This document shows, in pieces, positions 1 to 10,941 of a stretch of 64,000 nt of DNA. The notes beneath the pieces were generated by a model. The model worked only from the letters and a program-made list of their open reading frames with translations, made no database searches and was not told the origin of the DNA. The stretch is from Niebla homalea (Eukaryota; Ascomycota; Lecanoromycetes; Lecanorales; Ramalinaceae). The position numbers and the translations under genes are program-made. The stretch is from NCBI GenBank assembly GCA_019925105.1, contig JAHGAU010000032.1, forward strand, positions 124,001 through 188,000. Reading direction: 5' to 3'. Within the stretch, counting starts at the first letter, position 1. Every line of letters begins with the position of its first letter.

Positions 1-2
1 TA

Positions 3-1975
3 TGGCGGCTGCTGAGGATAGTCATACCCGGATGGAAGAGCAAGGAACTTCGCCTTGTGATCAGTCACAGCTTCTTCCTGGTCATCAGGACGTTGATCAG
101 TCTGTACGTGGCGGAGCTGGATGGGAAACTCGTCAGCAATCTCGTCCGGGGCAAGGGGAGGAAGTTCTTCAAGGGGATTGCCTGGTGGATGATCGTCGCT
201 GTGCCGGCTACATTCACAAACTCGATGCTGTCATACCATCAGTGCAAACTGGCCCTGCAGTATCGGAGTCGACTCACTGCGTACTTGCACCAACGGTATC
301 TCTCGAACATGACCTTCTACAGTCTATCTGCTTTGGACGATCGAATAAAGAATGCGGATCAGTTGATCGCAGTGGATGTGTCAAACTTTTCGAATAGCCT
401 GGCGGAACTGTATTCGAATCTGGCGAAGCCGACCCTTGATATCATTGTATATAATTACTCGCTGTCGAAGTCCGTTGGTGGGGAGGGCTTGTTCATGATG
501 AGCTTGATGGTGCAGCTCTCGGCCAACATCATGCGCGCGCTGACTCCGCCATTTGGGAAATATGTGGCCGAGGAGGCAAGGCTGGAGGGCGAATTCAGGG
601 CACAGCATTCGAGGCTGATTGATCATAGTGAAGAGGTGGCCTTGTACTTTGGTCACGAAGCGGAGAAGGATAATCTTGATAAAGGCTACTTCACTCTGAT
701 CAAGCATGTCAATCGAGTATTGCGCCATCGTCTGTATCACGGCGTGATGGAGGATTTCGTGATTAAATATTTCTGGGGCGCGTTGGGTCTTCTTCTATGC
801 AGTGTCCCGGTATTCTTCAAGATACCTGGCCAAGCGTTGCATGGCATGGGTGACCGGACAGAGAGTAGGTGGTAAGATCGTCAAATAGATGCCTTTGCTA
901 ACGATATCTAGGCTTCGTTACCAACCGCCGTATGCTTCTCTCGTCCTCCGACGCTGTCGGCCGCATCATGTTCTCTTACAAAGAAGTCACCGAACTCGCC
1001 GGCTACACCTCCCGCGTAGCCATGCTCCTCAACGTGATGGACGATATCCAAGCTGGCCAATTTGAGAAGAAACTGGTCTCCAAAGCCACCATCGCACCAC
1101 CACGCAGCACCTCCACGCCCGCAACTCCCACGATACCCGAAAAGCCCATGTCCCTCACCCTAATCCCTTCTGAAAAGCCTTCAACGGATGATGCATCAAT
1201 CCTCTCGAATCGCGGCACAACCATCGAGTCCTCGTCCATCGAATTCACTGACGTCCCCATTGTTTCACCCAATGGTGATATTCTCGTCGAGAAATTAAAC
1301 TTCTCCGTCCAGCCAGGCCGACACCTTCTCATCGTCGGTCCCAACGGCTGCGGCAAGTCCTCTTTGTTTCGCATTCTCGGTGGTCTCTGGCCCGTCTACG
1401 GCGGCACCGTCAAGAAACCCGATTACAGCGATATCTTCTACATCCCGCAACGCCCTTACCTATCCCGCGGGACTTTGCGTCAACAGATCATTTATCCCGA
1501 CACGATCCGTCAGATGCGCACGAAAGGTGTCACCGATGCTGATCTGCTGAAAAAGCTCGAAGCGGTTGACATCGCGCAGATCGTCGATAGACCTAAGGGA
1601 TGGGATGCAGAAGACGAGTGGCCGTCGGTACTGTCGATTGGACTGCAGCAGCGTGTTGCCATGGCAAGGCTGTTCTACCATAAACCCAAATATGCGATAT
1701 TGGATGAGTGTACAAGTAGTGTGACTCTAGAAGTGGAGAAGGCGATGTACGATACGGCCAAGGAATCAGGGGTGACGTTGATGACGGTGAGTCATCGGAG
1801 AAGTCTGTGGAGATATCATGGCTGGATATTGCAGTTTGATGGACAGGGAGGGTACTTCTTTGGGAGGTTGGATGCGGACAGGAGGTTAAGGCTTGAGGAT
1901 GAGAAAGAGGAGCTGGATCTGCAACTGAGATCTGTGCCGGAGATTGAGAGACGGATTACTGAGCTGACGACCTGA
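3..1975 (+). CDS. Peroxisomal ABCD-type fatty-acyl ABC transporter, 5' partial
   Basis: Half-transporter that brings long-chain acyl groups into peroxisomes for beta-oxidation (family knowledge). The frame is open from base 3, so the N-terminus lies outside the window. Exon 3-864, intron 865-911 (GTAGGT...CTAG), exon 912-1975; joining restores the conserved GDRTESFVTNRR stretch. Seen in order: hydrophobic helices (about 57-300 and 480-560), an EAA-like loop [14 protein letters not shown] typical of ALD proteins, Walker [10 protein letters not shown] near 1336, Walker [11 protein letters not shown] near 1692, and the H-loop VSHRR. The signature reads LSIGLQQR rather than LSGG. The closest yeast relatives are Pxa1/Pxa2; I cannot say which one this is. 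Confidence 0.93.
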
Positions 1976-2278
1976 GTTGCCTCACTATGGCCGACCTCTC
2001 ACCAATCAAGCCTGTCGCCACCTCCACCGCAGGACGGAATTTGATCACGAGGTGGACAGTCTCTCTCTAAGGAGCTACCAGGGGCTCGGATACGTCAGAC
2101 ACAACTCAATGCTCAGGCTGTTGTTGACGCCGGATCGACTGCATACCGTGGCGTGGTGTGTCAAACGATTGTCAGCGCCCATCTACCACGATACTCGAGA
2201 AGCTATTTGCGAACATCCAACAGGTCGCCGCATATGATAAGCGTGACTTTGGCGAGTATTGACAGCTGTTGGTCGCCA
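1976..2278. other. Short convergent intergenic spacer
   Basis: About 300 bases between the convergent ends of the ABC transporter and the next minus-strand gene. Only short overlapping open frames are present. No motif recognised. Confidence 0.5.
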
Positions 2279-4089
2279 TCAGCCCCAATAACTAGGCACG
2301 ATATCCCTCGCGACCTGCCTGGCCGGCCGTGGATCCGTCATGGCGTGGGCCGGTGCCACTGCATGGCCATTGGCAGTAGTAGCTGGAGCCGCTGAAGAGG
2401 AACCACTTCCGACATTGTCTCCACCATTTCCTGCCGTCTCATCAGCAGCAGCATTATCATCCACCCCCCTCACCGGCGGCGCATCCTCCGGCCTCATAGC
2501 CCGAAACTTCAATATCACGACATGATAATCCAATGTTGGGTACTGTCGCATGTCTCTTCCATAGGGAACAAAAGGACCCGTCCGTCCGCTCGCAGTGCTT
2601 CTGGTCCGATCCATCAACGTCCCAAACATACTCCTTCTCCGGCCCTGCTGCTGCTGCTGCTGCTGCTGCTGAGGCTGCACACCGGCTTGAGATTCAAGAC
2701 CCCACCCCCTTGCACTCGCGGGCACACTCTCCACGCCACCCGGCTCCGACGAGCCTCTGAAGACCGCGCTCCCGGTCCACTGATACCGTTCTGTGGCGTC
2801 CGGGTCGAGGACCAGCACTCTGGTGCCGTGGGCGAGGGGAAAGCGCCACTCACGAGCCGATGAGGTGGCTATAGCTTCCAACGCAGCGGTGTGCTCCGAG
2901 ATGGTCTCGAGTTCGAGCTCGAACGTTTGCAGAGTTGGAGGCAGGTGCGCGAGTTTGGAACCCCACGAACCGTCCTCAAAATCCCACCCAGGCCGCCGCC
3001 GGTCTGTGGGTTGTGAGGAGGCGGGGTGCATGGATTCTTTGTACATATTAAGCACACCGTTACCATTAGCATTATCGGCAGCGCCATCATCATCATCATC
3101 ATCATCACCGTTGTGGGGCAACTCCACCCTCCCCGACCTCCTCCCGGGCCTCCTCGGATCCAGCACGAGCGGGCTCCGTGAGGGGCCGAGGAGGAAGTAC
3201 CACCAATCGGTATGCCTGATCGTGACCCTCAAACGCTCCAACCCTTCCTTCCCCCCTGCCGTATCCGCGCCCACCACCCCGCCGCCGCCGCCGCCGCGAT
3301 CCCAACTCCGACAGAAATCCCCCCACATGCCCCTGGCCGCCCAATCCTCCAACCAGAACTGTTGCGCAAACACCTTCACCCGCTTGACCTGGCCCCTCTG
3401 CTCCAACCCCATCACCCCGCGGCTCCTCGACTTCCCCTTCGAAGCCTGCAACTCCCCCCACCGGCCCCTCTTCCCTCCTCCCCCCCCTCCTCCTCGTCCA
3501 TCCACAGAATGCCCCTTCAACCCGTGCACCACCCCCTTAACCCCCATCTTCCTCCTCCTCCCATCCCCCTTCGCCTTCGCATTCGCCTTCGCACTCCCGG
3601 CCCCGGACCCCAGCACATCCCGCCACCCCGGCGGCGCACGCGACGCTTCGCAGCCATAGACGACGAACTCGCCGCCTTGCAGCGCCACGCAGCGCGCCTC
3701 ATGGTACACCTGGCGGCACGTGCGGAGGAGGGCGATGCCGCCGATGTGGCGGGCGTGGGTGTGGTGGGGCGGGCGGTAGTGGTACGTCTGCGCGGCGTAG
3801 GGGCGCGTGGGGTTGGGGGTCGGGTGTAGGGCTGAGGCGTAGATGAGCTGGGGATGTGGGGTCGGTGAGTTAGTTGTGTGTGATAATGGTGGTGGTGGTG
3901 ATGAGGGGGATGTTTGGGGTGGCTGTTGGTGGCTGGTTTTGGGGGATATGGGGGGATGGAGGGGGAGGATTCTCTTACCTGGCGGAGTTCTAGGGGTAAG
4001 GAGAGGAGGGGTGATTGCAGTTGTGGGAGCGGGGGAGCGGGGGGGTTGCTGGTGGTGGAGGAGGAAGAGAGGAGAGGGAGGGAGGGCAT
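2279..4089 (-). CDS. Low-complexity fungal protein with F-box-like LPLELRQLIY motif
   Basis: Function unknown. Two exons on the minus strand: 4089-3979 and 3847-2279, intron 3978-3848 (GTAAGA...CCAG), giving about 559 residues. Splicing joins LPLELRQ to LIYASAL, the usual start of a large dothideomycete family in which this motif opens an F-box-like helix and is followed, as here, by LLRTCRQVYHEA. I chose the ATG at 4089 because starting further upstream gives only proline-rich filler. The rest is Gly-, Asp- and Gln-rich: an Asp run coded by an ATC repeat near 3087 and a glutamine tract coded by CTG repeats near 2645. A W-rich stretch (HTDWWYFLLGP) follows the linker. No enzyme motif was seen. 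Confidence 0.72.
2645..2673. repeat. CTG/CAG trinucleotide tract coding polyglutamine
   Basis: About ten near-perfect CTG units on the plus strand, read as CAG (Gln) in the minus-strand gene. Length is likely to vary between strains. Confidence 0.9.
3087..3108. repeat. CAT/ATG trinucleotide tract coding polyaspartate
   Basis: A run of CAT repeats (plus strand), read as GAT codons (Asp) in the minus-strand F-box-like gene. Confidence 0.85.
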
Positions 4090-4695
4090 GGTCAGGTTCG
4101 AATGCGAGGAAGGTATCCGTGGTAAGGTTGACGGTGGTGCTGGTGTTGTTGTGGGCAGGGAATATCAATTGGGTGGGGCGGGAGGAGAGTGCAAAGAGAT
4201 GTGGTGGTTTCGCGTGGCGAGGAGGAGGAGGAGGAGTGTGGTAAAGAATCCCGCAAGGCGCAATGCGAGAGAATCTGGGAGTGAACTGCATTCAGTAGGT
4301 TGCCGAGGCAGAGGGTCATGTATCTTGCATGGCGGAAGGGATCAATCTGATAGGAGAGTGAATCGCAGATTTCCATTCACTGATTCGGTTATTTTAAGCT
4401 TTTGCGGGGAGCATGTAGCCCTACGTCATCGTAAATTCCTGGAGATCGGAGTGAATGCCAATCAAAACCGACTAAGCGAAGTTAGTACGGTTAACTTTGA
4501 ACAAGTCCAAGCAAGTGAATATGTGCACTTGATGCCCTATGGGCTGATGAATGGAAAGTAACAAATGTTGCTCTGGGTAGAGTTCATACCTACAAAGCTA
4601 CCAATGCATCCTCTGCGATGACATTTTTAAAGCGACATCCTGACTCCATGCTACCACGTATAAGAAAACTCCAAGCTCGTTTTGCCAAACATACT
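4090..4695. promoter_or_regulatory. Upstream region of the F-box-like gene
   Basis: About 600 bases between the start of the F-box-like gene and the 3' end of the DUF7053-like gene, both on the minus strand. It should hold the 5' UTR and promoter of the former and the terminator of the latter. No specific site recognised. Confidence 0.4.
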
Positions 4696-5841
4696 TCATC
4701 TGCTCGGATACGGTGGACCCTGACTATCGAGTTCCACAGGCTTCTGCCCCACATCGTAATGCCTCCTTCCTCCAGCCATCTCAATCGGCGTCTTCGCTTC
4801 CCGTCCCGGCAACTCATTCGAAAATTGCATCGGATGAAGCTGTTGCGGCACATTCAACGGGGCCGGGTAGCTTGCATTCGTCGTAGCATTAGGTCTCTGC
4901 TGAGGCATAGGCCCTACGGGATGCCCTTGATAGCTCTGATATTGCTGATATGACGGTTTCGTTTCCTGCTGCCCTGGCATCTGATGCGGTGCGAGGCTCT
5001 GATACGGCTGCTGCATCTGCGGTGGTGAATGTGGTCGCGGCATCTGATACTGCCCCGTCATGTGCGCTGGATGCTGCGATGGCGGTGCTGGTGGATATCC
5101 CTTCTCATGCAGACTCCCTCCTCCACTCCCAATACTCCCTGCGTCCGAGGCACTAGTCCGATGCTGATGCATAGCCGGCTTCATGGCATCCGTCGTGGAG
5201 TTAACAGTCCCCACGGACGAAAGCCCGGGACTCACCATCCCCCCAGCTCCCTCATGATAATCCGGCAGATGCTGGCTCCGAAGGTCCAACTGCTCCTTCA
5301 ACGTGTTATTATACTCATCCGCCTCCTTGATATGGCTCTTCTCTATCAGTCGATCCACCAAAGTGCCATGACTCTTCTTTGTCGTCTTCTTCACAAACCC
5401 CGTCATCACCACATTGCATTTCATATCCACATCCTCCCTCAACCACAACCCCGTCTTCGGCAATCCCAGCCCGAATTCCACAGGCTGCCGCGGCTCGCCC
5501 GGCAACGAGCCGCCCAGCGTCCAGCGGCCCCGCATGTTCAAGCCCATGGGCGCGTAGATGTGCGTCTGTAGCCCATCAGGCAAATCGTTGAAGCAGGCGG
5601 TGAAATCGACGGAGCCGGTGTAGATTCCAGGGACGTAGGTGACTTTGTCGGAGATGGAATACCAGGAGCAGTGGAATTCCTCGGCAGGGGCATCGCGCGG
5701 CGGTTTGATGGGGTGGCGGTCCACGACGAGGGGGTTGAGGTCGATCATCTCGATGTGCGAGTGCAGTGTGGAGAGGACGGTTTGGCGGGTGATGCCGGCG
5801 GGAAGGGGCGTTACTGTTGTGAAGTGGGTGCGTTTGGACAT
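4696..5841 (-). CDS. DUF7053-like protein with Gln/Pro-rich tail
   Basis: Single exon, 381 residues, starting at the ATG whose protein begins MSKRTHFTTVTPLP. An upstream in-frame ATG at 5988 would add 49 unconserved residues, so I prefer 5841. Residues about 1-165 form the recognisable domain (HFTTVTPLPAG, then IEMIDLNPLV, HCSWYSISDKV, TYVPGIYTG, LQTHIYAPMGLNMRGRW), the pattern of the fungal DUF7053 family, whose biochemical role is not known to me. The remaining 215 residues are disordered and rich in Gln, Pro, His and Tyr. No signal peptide or membrane helix. The domain name is recalled from family pattern, not searched. Confidence 0.82.
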   Translation of the reverse strand: MSKRTHFTTVTPLPAGITRQTVLSTLHSHIEMIDLNPLVVDRHPIKPPRDAPAEEFHCSWYSISDKVTYVPGIYTGSVDFTACFNDLPDGLQTHIYAPMGLNMRGRWTLGGSLPGEPRQPVEFGLGLPKTGLWLREDVDMKCNVVMTGFVKKTTKKSHGTLVDRLIEKSHIKEADEYNNTLKEQLDLRSQHLPDYHEGAGGMVSPGLSSVGTVNSTTDAMKPAMHQHRTSASDAGSIGSGGGSLHEKGYPPAPPSQHPAHMTGQYQMPRPHSPPQMQQPYQSLAPHQMPGQQETKPSYQQYQSYQGHPVGPMPQQRPNATTNASYPAPLNVPQQLHPMQFSNELPGREAKTPIEMAGGRRHYDVGQKPVELDSQGPPYPSR

Positions 5842-6264
5842 GGTTGACGTTGTGCTTGGCTGTAGAGCAAAGGTGGAATGTGAGGCTCGCAGGATGGATA
5901 CCGGATGGGTTCTGGTTTCAAGGTGAGAAGTTGGCGAGTGGTTGAGAATCGAGGTCCAAATCGGGTGCTGCTGACGATACGTCGGCATGCTGTATCTCAG
6001 TCAGCATAAGCGAGGATAGCCAAGATAAACGATTGGTTTCAATTATCGGAAGATCGGATAGTTCACTAACCGATCATGATAGTCTGATCGTAAGTGGCAT
6101 AGCGCCTCTGAAGCCACATGGATGATGAGGGGGCAAAAAGCTATTTCGGGGGCCTATGCAGAATTCTCCCTATTACTATTATTCAAGCACGAACCTCTTA
6201 CTACACATTTAGATTTCTAATATGGTATCAACGCAGCTAATTTAGGCACTCTTCTTATGCATAC
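5842..6264. promoter_or_regulatory. Upstream region of the DUF7053-like gene
   Basis: About 420 bases, AT-rich from 6150 to 6260. No gene or clear element seen. Confidence 0.4.
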
Positions 6265-7830
6265 CTATTCTTTATCCATCATCATCATGAAGCATTCCAT
6301 TGAGGCCTTAAACCTAGGCTGAACAATTCCATCCTTTTTCCATGCATCGACCAATTGCGGTAGCGGTATATGCGGTCCCAACACTTTCTCCCATTCGCTC
6401 ATCACCTGGAGCGTATTCCTCTTAAATCCTGCCGGGGCTATGCTGTTCATGCGAAAAGCTTGCCCATTGATTGCTGCGAAGCCGAGAGGGATGCTAGCTA
6501 CGGGGCCGCCAGCGATGCCAGCGACCCTCGCAATGCGACCATCAGCTGGGCCCACGATAACATCGATCCCATCTTCCAGAATTGTCTTTGCCGTCGCTGT
6601 CTGTGCGAAACCGCGAGCCCGGTTCAGGGTCAGCTCATACTGCCCCGTTCGTCATTTTCTTTTCCAAGTGGTTGATAAAGCTTTCCTGGCTGGGATGCTC
6701 TGGTGGCAATTCACAGTCTGCGTGAGTCTCATTGAAGGCAATCAGGTCTCCGAGGGTGTGAATTTTGTCAGCTTTGTCAAAGAGGGCGAGAAATTCTTTT
6801 AGCCCAAGTCAAAATGGTGGCCTTAGGTAACAATATCAGCTCCATTATCTCAATGGATGAGAAACAGCACAGCTGGATTTGACAGGTCGTCTGTCGTCAA
6901 GAATCTTTCCATCAGCAGTGACTGCTTCCCTCAGCTGCATCAGAGGCACATTTTCCTCCGCCCTACCGCCGTCGTTTCGTATCTTATCTACGATCTCACA
7001 CATGGCAATAAGCTGACTCCATCTCAGTACCTGCGAGTTTGGGGTTCGAGGGTCGGTTACAAAAGTCTGTTCTCACTTTCCGTAGTTTTCCCGCAATTTA
7101 ACTCGAAGATGCACCACCTCTACAGCCTCAAATATGGGGAAATCTCTCTGAAACTCACAACAGGAGTTATTCAGATGCTGAATATATTCCCTGATTTTTT
7201 TCAGATTTTTTGAAGTAAATTTAAATGGTAAGGGACAGCACTGAAGTGGGATTCCTCAGATTTGGGAGTGGGAACAGACTTTTGTCACCGACCCTCGGTT
7301 ATAGATAAAAGAGCTTATTGCCTGCTTCTCATACCCTCCTTTCGGCTCCACCACCAAGTCCCCCAGAAAAAGCTCTGCTCGGCAACTACGTACCGTCCTA
7401 TGTATGGGAATTCCGTCTACCTGCCAACAGCTGACCACCCAGCTGTCACACCGTAATCCCTTCGCGACACCAACTCCTGCACCACATCGTCAGCACTTTG
7501 TGAAACTAGCCTGACCCGTTGGACCCACAGAAAGATCCGTCTTCGTTCGCAGTAACAATCATGCCGGCTTTTTTGAGCCTGTCAACCACAGCCGCGTCTT
7601 TCCAAACCATATCGCTCCTGAGAGCATAAGAGCCACAGCTCGTGTCCAACCCCAGGCTCAGAGGTACAAGTGACACTCTGCAATCCTGGTCCAGAATCCG
7701 GGGGAGGCGGAGCGTACCTTGACTAGGATTGGCAATGATCCCGTGCATCTGTCCACGTGGTCCTGATGCCGCCTTCTCTCGAGTTCTACTTCCTACGGCT
7801 GATATCGGAGTCCACGTTGCTTCTGCCGGA
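6265..7830 (-). pseudogene. Decayed amidase (amidase-signature family) gene
   Basis: Reading the minus strand gives pieces of an amidase in the right order but different frames. N-terminal: about 7787-7506, with ELERRRHQDHV, then MHGI, then LDTSCGSYAL and KDAAVVDRLKKAGMIV. C-terminal: about 6850-6655, with FLALFDKADKIHTLGD, LIAFNETHADCELPPEHP; then after a frame break TGQYELTLNRARG, DGIDVIVGPADG, GGPVASIPLGF and FKRNTLQVMSEWE, ending at 6265. The central part carrying the Ser-cisSer-Lys triad (the GSSSGS region) is missing, and the space contains a MITE-like inverted-repeat element (7047-7297). At least two frameshifts and the lost catalytic core make a working enzyme impossible from this copy. 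Confidence 0.8.
7047..7297. mobile_element. MITE-like element with 31-bp terminal inverted repeats
   Basis: The left arm at 7047-7077 and the right arm at 7267-7297 are inverted copies matching at 29 of 31 positions; each starts CGAGGGTCGG. The 189-bp interior has no coding capacity. It sits between the N- and C-terminal remnants of the amidase pseudogene. I could not identify a clear target-site duplication, so the exact ends and the superfamily are open. Confidence 0.6.
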
Positions 7831-8336
7831 ATTGTTGAGAAGTGTTGTGAGAGATATGGCTCTTAACGTTTAATATCTTGATATCAGTCCTGGGAACCTT
7901 TGGATATCGGTTAAAAGATGAAGGGGTTCCTTGATAATGACGTGGCTTTGCATTGCTCTAAAAGACACTGAGATGACGGCGCGGAGGCCGATACTCTGCA
8001 CATTGTGTCATTCCATCTGGTCCTGGCACTTCTCCATCTATACGATGCTGGTTATGATTTCTTACTTCATTATGTATTGGGCATTGCATGCCGACGATCT
8101 GGCAATAGGGGAAGAACTGGGTGGGTCTGGCATCGTTCACGCGTCCTTAATCTGCCAAAACGAGAAAAATGGTGGGAAAAGTGTCTATGTGCTGTGTATT
8201 GTAGGTCACTCGAAAACGCTAATGATGCACAATGTAGGCCCAAATCAAGTCGCACACGTGTCAACCCCCCCACCCACCAAACCAAGAACACGCACACATT
8301 CCATTCCCGAGTATAAAAGCGTAGAAGCGCCGCCAC
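7831..8336. other. Intergenic spacer
   Basis: About 500 bases between the amidase remnant and the 3' end of the battenin gene. A TATAAAAG-like string occurs near 8310 on the plus strand but faces the 3' end of a minus-strand gene, so it is probably chance. Confidence 0.4.
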
Positions 8337-10220
8337 TTAGATCCCCTCACACCACCCCCTCCCCCTCCGCACCTGCCACTCACACAACGGCTTCTCCAGC
8401 ACCAGCCCGACCAGCCCCGCCATCACGATCCCCGCACTATCGCTCACACTGACCGCCCCGAGGGCGAACTCCCTCTCCCCCCCCCGAGCGGGCACGTCCT
8501 CGCTGATGCTCGCGAACGTGTTGACGTAGGCGAGGCCCCCCAAGACACCCTCCCAGCTGACGAGGGCGAAGACGAGCCAGACGGTGGGGATGTAGGGGAA
8601 GAGGGCGTGGGTGGTGAGGAGGAGGAGGTTGAGCAGTTGGAGGAGCGAGGGGGCGTAGAGGTGGGGGAGGCGGAAGAAGGGGAGGGAGGAGCGGGAGAGG
8701 AAGACGAAGAGTTGGTAGAGGGTGAAGTAGGTGGGGTAGAAGGATGTGTAGGAGCTGGTGGCGTGGGGGGGTAGGGTTGTTAGTGGGGAAGAGGAAGAAT
8801 GGAGTTGGGGACGGGGGGAGTGGGGGGACATGGTGGAAATGTGAAAAAGGTGGAAAAGGTTTGGAGAGAGAAGATGAGATGGAATGGCATACGTGAATGG
8901 TGGATCCCAGATTGATGGTGCGGCGTTGGGGGGTTGAGATGTCGTGGGCCAGGCGTGGACGGGTGGGGACCTTGACATTAGGTGGGGGAGGGATGGAGGT
9001 GGAGGCGAGGTCGTCGAGGAAGACGGGTGGAGTGGGAAGAGGAGGAGAGTTGGGGCGAGGAGGGTGTTGATGGTGTATTCGGCGATATAGACAAGGAACA
9101 GGGGGAGCATACTAGGGGACGGAAGTCAGCTTATGTGGGCTTTTGACTGGGTTCAGATTCTTTGGACATTGTAGAAAGATCAAGGAAGCATTGGAACATA
9201 GTCATGATGCAAAAAGGGGTGAATAGAAGCAGAAGGACGTACTAGGGTATCACCAGCGCTCTAGATCTGCGCAGATTGCTCAACAGGGCCGCGATCCAAC
9301 CTGAGTATTTAGGCCCATAATTCCGAACGCTGACCGTGTTCGCACTCGAAGGTTGCTGTAATAAGCCATCTTCCTCGCCTCTTCCGATGACCACATCATC
9401 CTCCTCTGCATCAGCATCCCCACCCCTCTGCCCGTCTTCCAGTGCAGGCCTCGTCTCCACGCCTCTTGACCCGCTCGAAGTCTTCTTCTCCAATCCAGCC
9501 TTGGGCAGCACCACAAAGAAGCCGATCAGCATGAGCACTGGAAACCCTGCTGCCGCAACCAGGGTCCTGCGACTACTCAACCCCAAACTCGTAGTACATA
9601 CTGCATACCACCCCGCCCCGACCAATCCTGCCGCGCCCGTCCCGCTGCCCCAGCTCGCCAGACTGAATTTCCCATACCAGTGCGTCAGACCCAAGAAGGT
9701 ACTTTCTCCGGCTCCACTGCTTAGACTGGCCAGCACCACCCCGGCCATCTTCTGTGAAGGAGTGCCTCCCTCCAGATGGGAGGGTGAGAGAGCAACGAGG
9801 AGCATGCCCAAAGTGGAGAGCATCACAAGGCAAAGGATGCGTGCACTGTACGGAACTGGTTGTATGAAGTACGGTAGGACGAGTTTAACGATGAAGCCGG
9901 GGAGGACATCGCAGAGGAGGACGAGGGATTTGGGGGTGGTTGGAGGGACAAGGTCGAGTGTGGCGGTGAGGAGGATTATGTAGAGGATATTATTGATGAG
10001 ACCTAGTCATCAAAGAGGACGGGAGTCAGCCAGATATAAAGACGTTGAAGATCTGGAGATGCAGATGCTGTAGGGACGTGGGTAGCAGGGGTTGAGAGGG
10101 CACTCTACCGAAGAACCAAAAGGCAATGCAGACGCGCGGCTCAGCGCCACGGAAGAGTCGGGCGAGGTGGGCACGATACATGGCCCAGGAGGCGGATGGC
10201 GTGAAGGGAAGAGGGAACAT
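8337..10220 (-). CDS. BTN1: Battenin / CLN3-family vacuolar membrane protein
   Basis: Vacuolar/lysosomal multi-pass protein of the Btn1/CLN3 family, linked in yeast to vacuole pH and basic amino-acid balance. Minus-strand exons: 10220-10109, 10002-9243, 9111-8893 and 8754-8337, introns with GT...AG borders. Joins restore FWFFGLINNILY (first) and VIPYMLPLFLVYIAEYTIN (second). The last intron (8892-8755, 138 nt) is in frame and open, so the product is 502 residues if spliced or 548 if retained; splicing removes a low-complexity insert before FYPTYFTLYQLFVFLSRSS, so I favour it. Family landmarks: GSGTGAAGLVGAGWY, SWEGVLGGLAYVNTF and FALGAVSVSDSAGI. A soluble loop rich in Asp/Glu lies near 9340-9440. 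The ATG at 10220 is chosen because the conserved region begins just after it. Confidence 0.9.
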
Positions 10221-10941
10221 TGCTCTCTCCTCTCTCTCTCTTGCAGGTGCATTGACTGGTAAGACTGGCTGCAGGTTGGCAGATGTCACCGAATGTGTGG
10301 CGCGTGACCTGGGACCTATCCTGAGCCTTTATCCATCCTGACGATCATCGTTGAGCTAACAGCTGAAAGGGACACGGGCCACAAAGATGAAATACATAGT
10401 CATAGCCGAGAATACGATGGTGAAGAGGCTTCCTTGCATCCGCAACGTCATTGGTCACTTATTCGTCACTTTCTGCACCCCAAAAGCAGTAAAAGCTGCA
10501 AGGATAAGGTTCCCGCACCCTGCAGCAGGGCAGGCTAAAACGGTACGGAATTAAAGAGTCAAGAGTCAAAACGTTGGGACGGTCGCAGGCTGGTAGGCTG
10601 GTAGCGCGCAAAGTTGGGTTCTTGCTTTTGTCTATTTATTATTAATCTTTTGCGACCGATTCAGCCATCTCTTCTTACCTTACATTCAGCAGCTATGTGA
10701 GCCGTCTACGATGATGATGAATCTCAAAGCAGGAACCTTTATGAGCATACGATGAGTCTGACGACTGTACAACGAAGAAACGTTTGTTGTCACTGCTAGC
10801 ACTCCGTCTGAGTTTTTACCCTTTGACCGCCGAATCCGCAGCGCCTCTACCTTCAGACACCGCATTGGCCGCATCTCTGTCTCTCTCTCTCTCTCTCACA
10901 CACACTGACACATACAAATCACCTTCACAACCGTCGTAATC
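10221..10941. promoter_or_regulatory. Shared divergent promoter of BTN1 and RXT3
   Basis: About 720 bases between divergently transcribed genes. It ends in a pyrimidine tract of CT repeats followed by CA repeats (about 10876-10906), 35 bases before the RXT3 ATG, a common fungal core-promoter/5' UTR pattern. No other site identified. Confidence 0.6.
10876..10906. repeat. CT/CA dinucleotide tract in RXT3 leader
   Basis: About a dozen CT units followed by several CA units directly upstream of the RXT3 start codon. Confidence 0.85.

Noticed and set aside
2793..3829. Proline- and serine-rich frames on the plus strand
   Set aside because: They are antisense to the Gly-rich F-box-like gene and consist of low-complexity translation of the same repeats.
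6857..7213. 118-codon plus-strand frame through the MITE-like element
   Set aside because: It runs through one terminal inverted repeat and non-coding interior, opposite to the amidase remnant; no domain.
8300..8320. TATA-box-like string
   Set aside because: It points toward the 3' end of the minus-strand battenin gene, with no plus-strand gene downstream.
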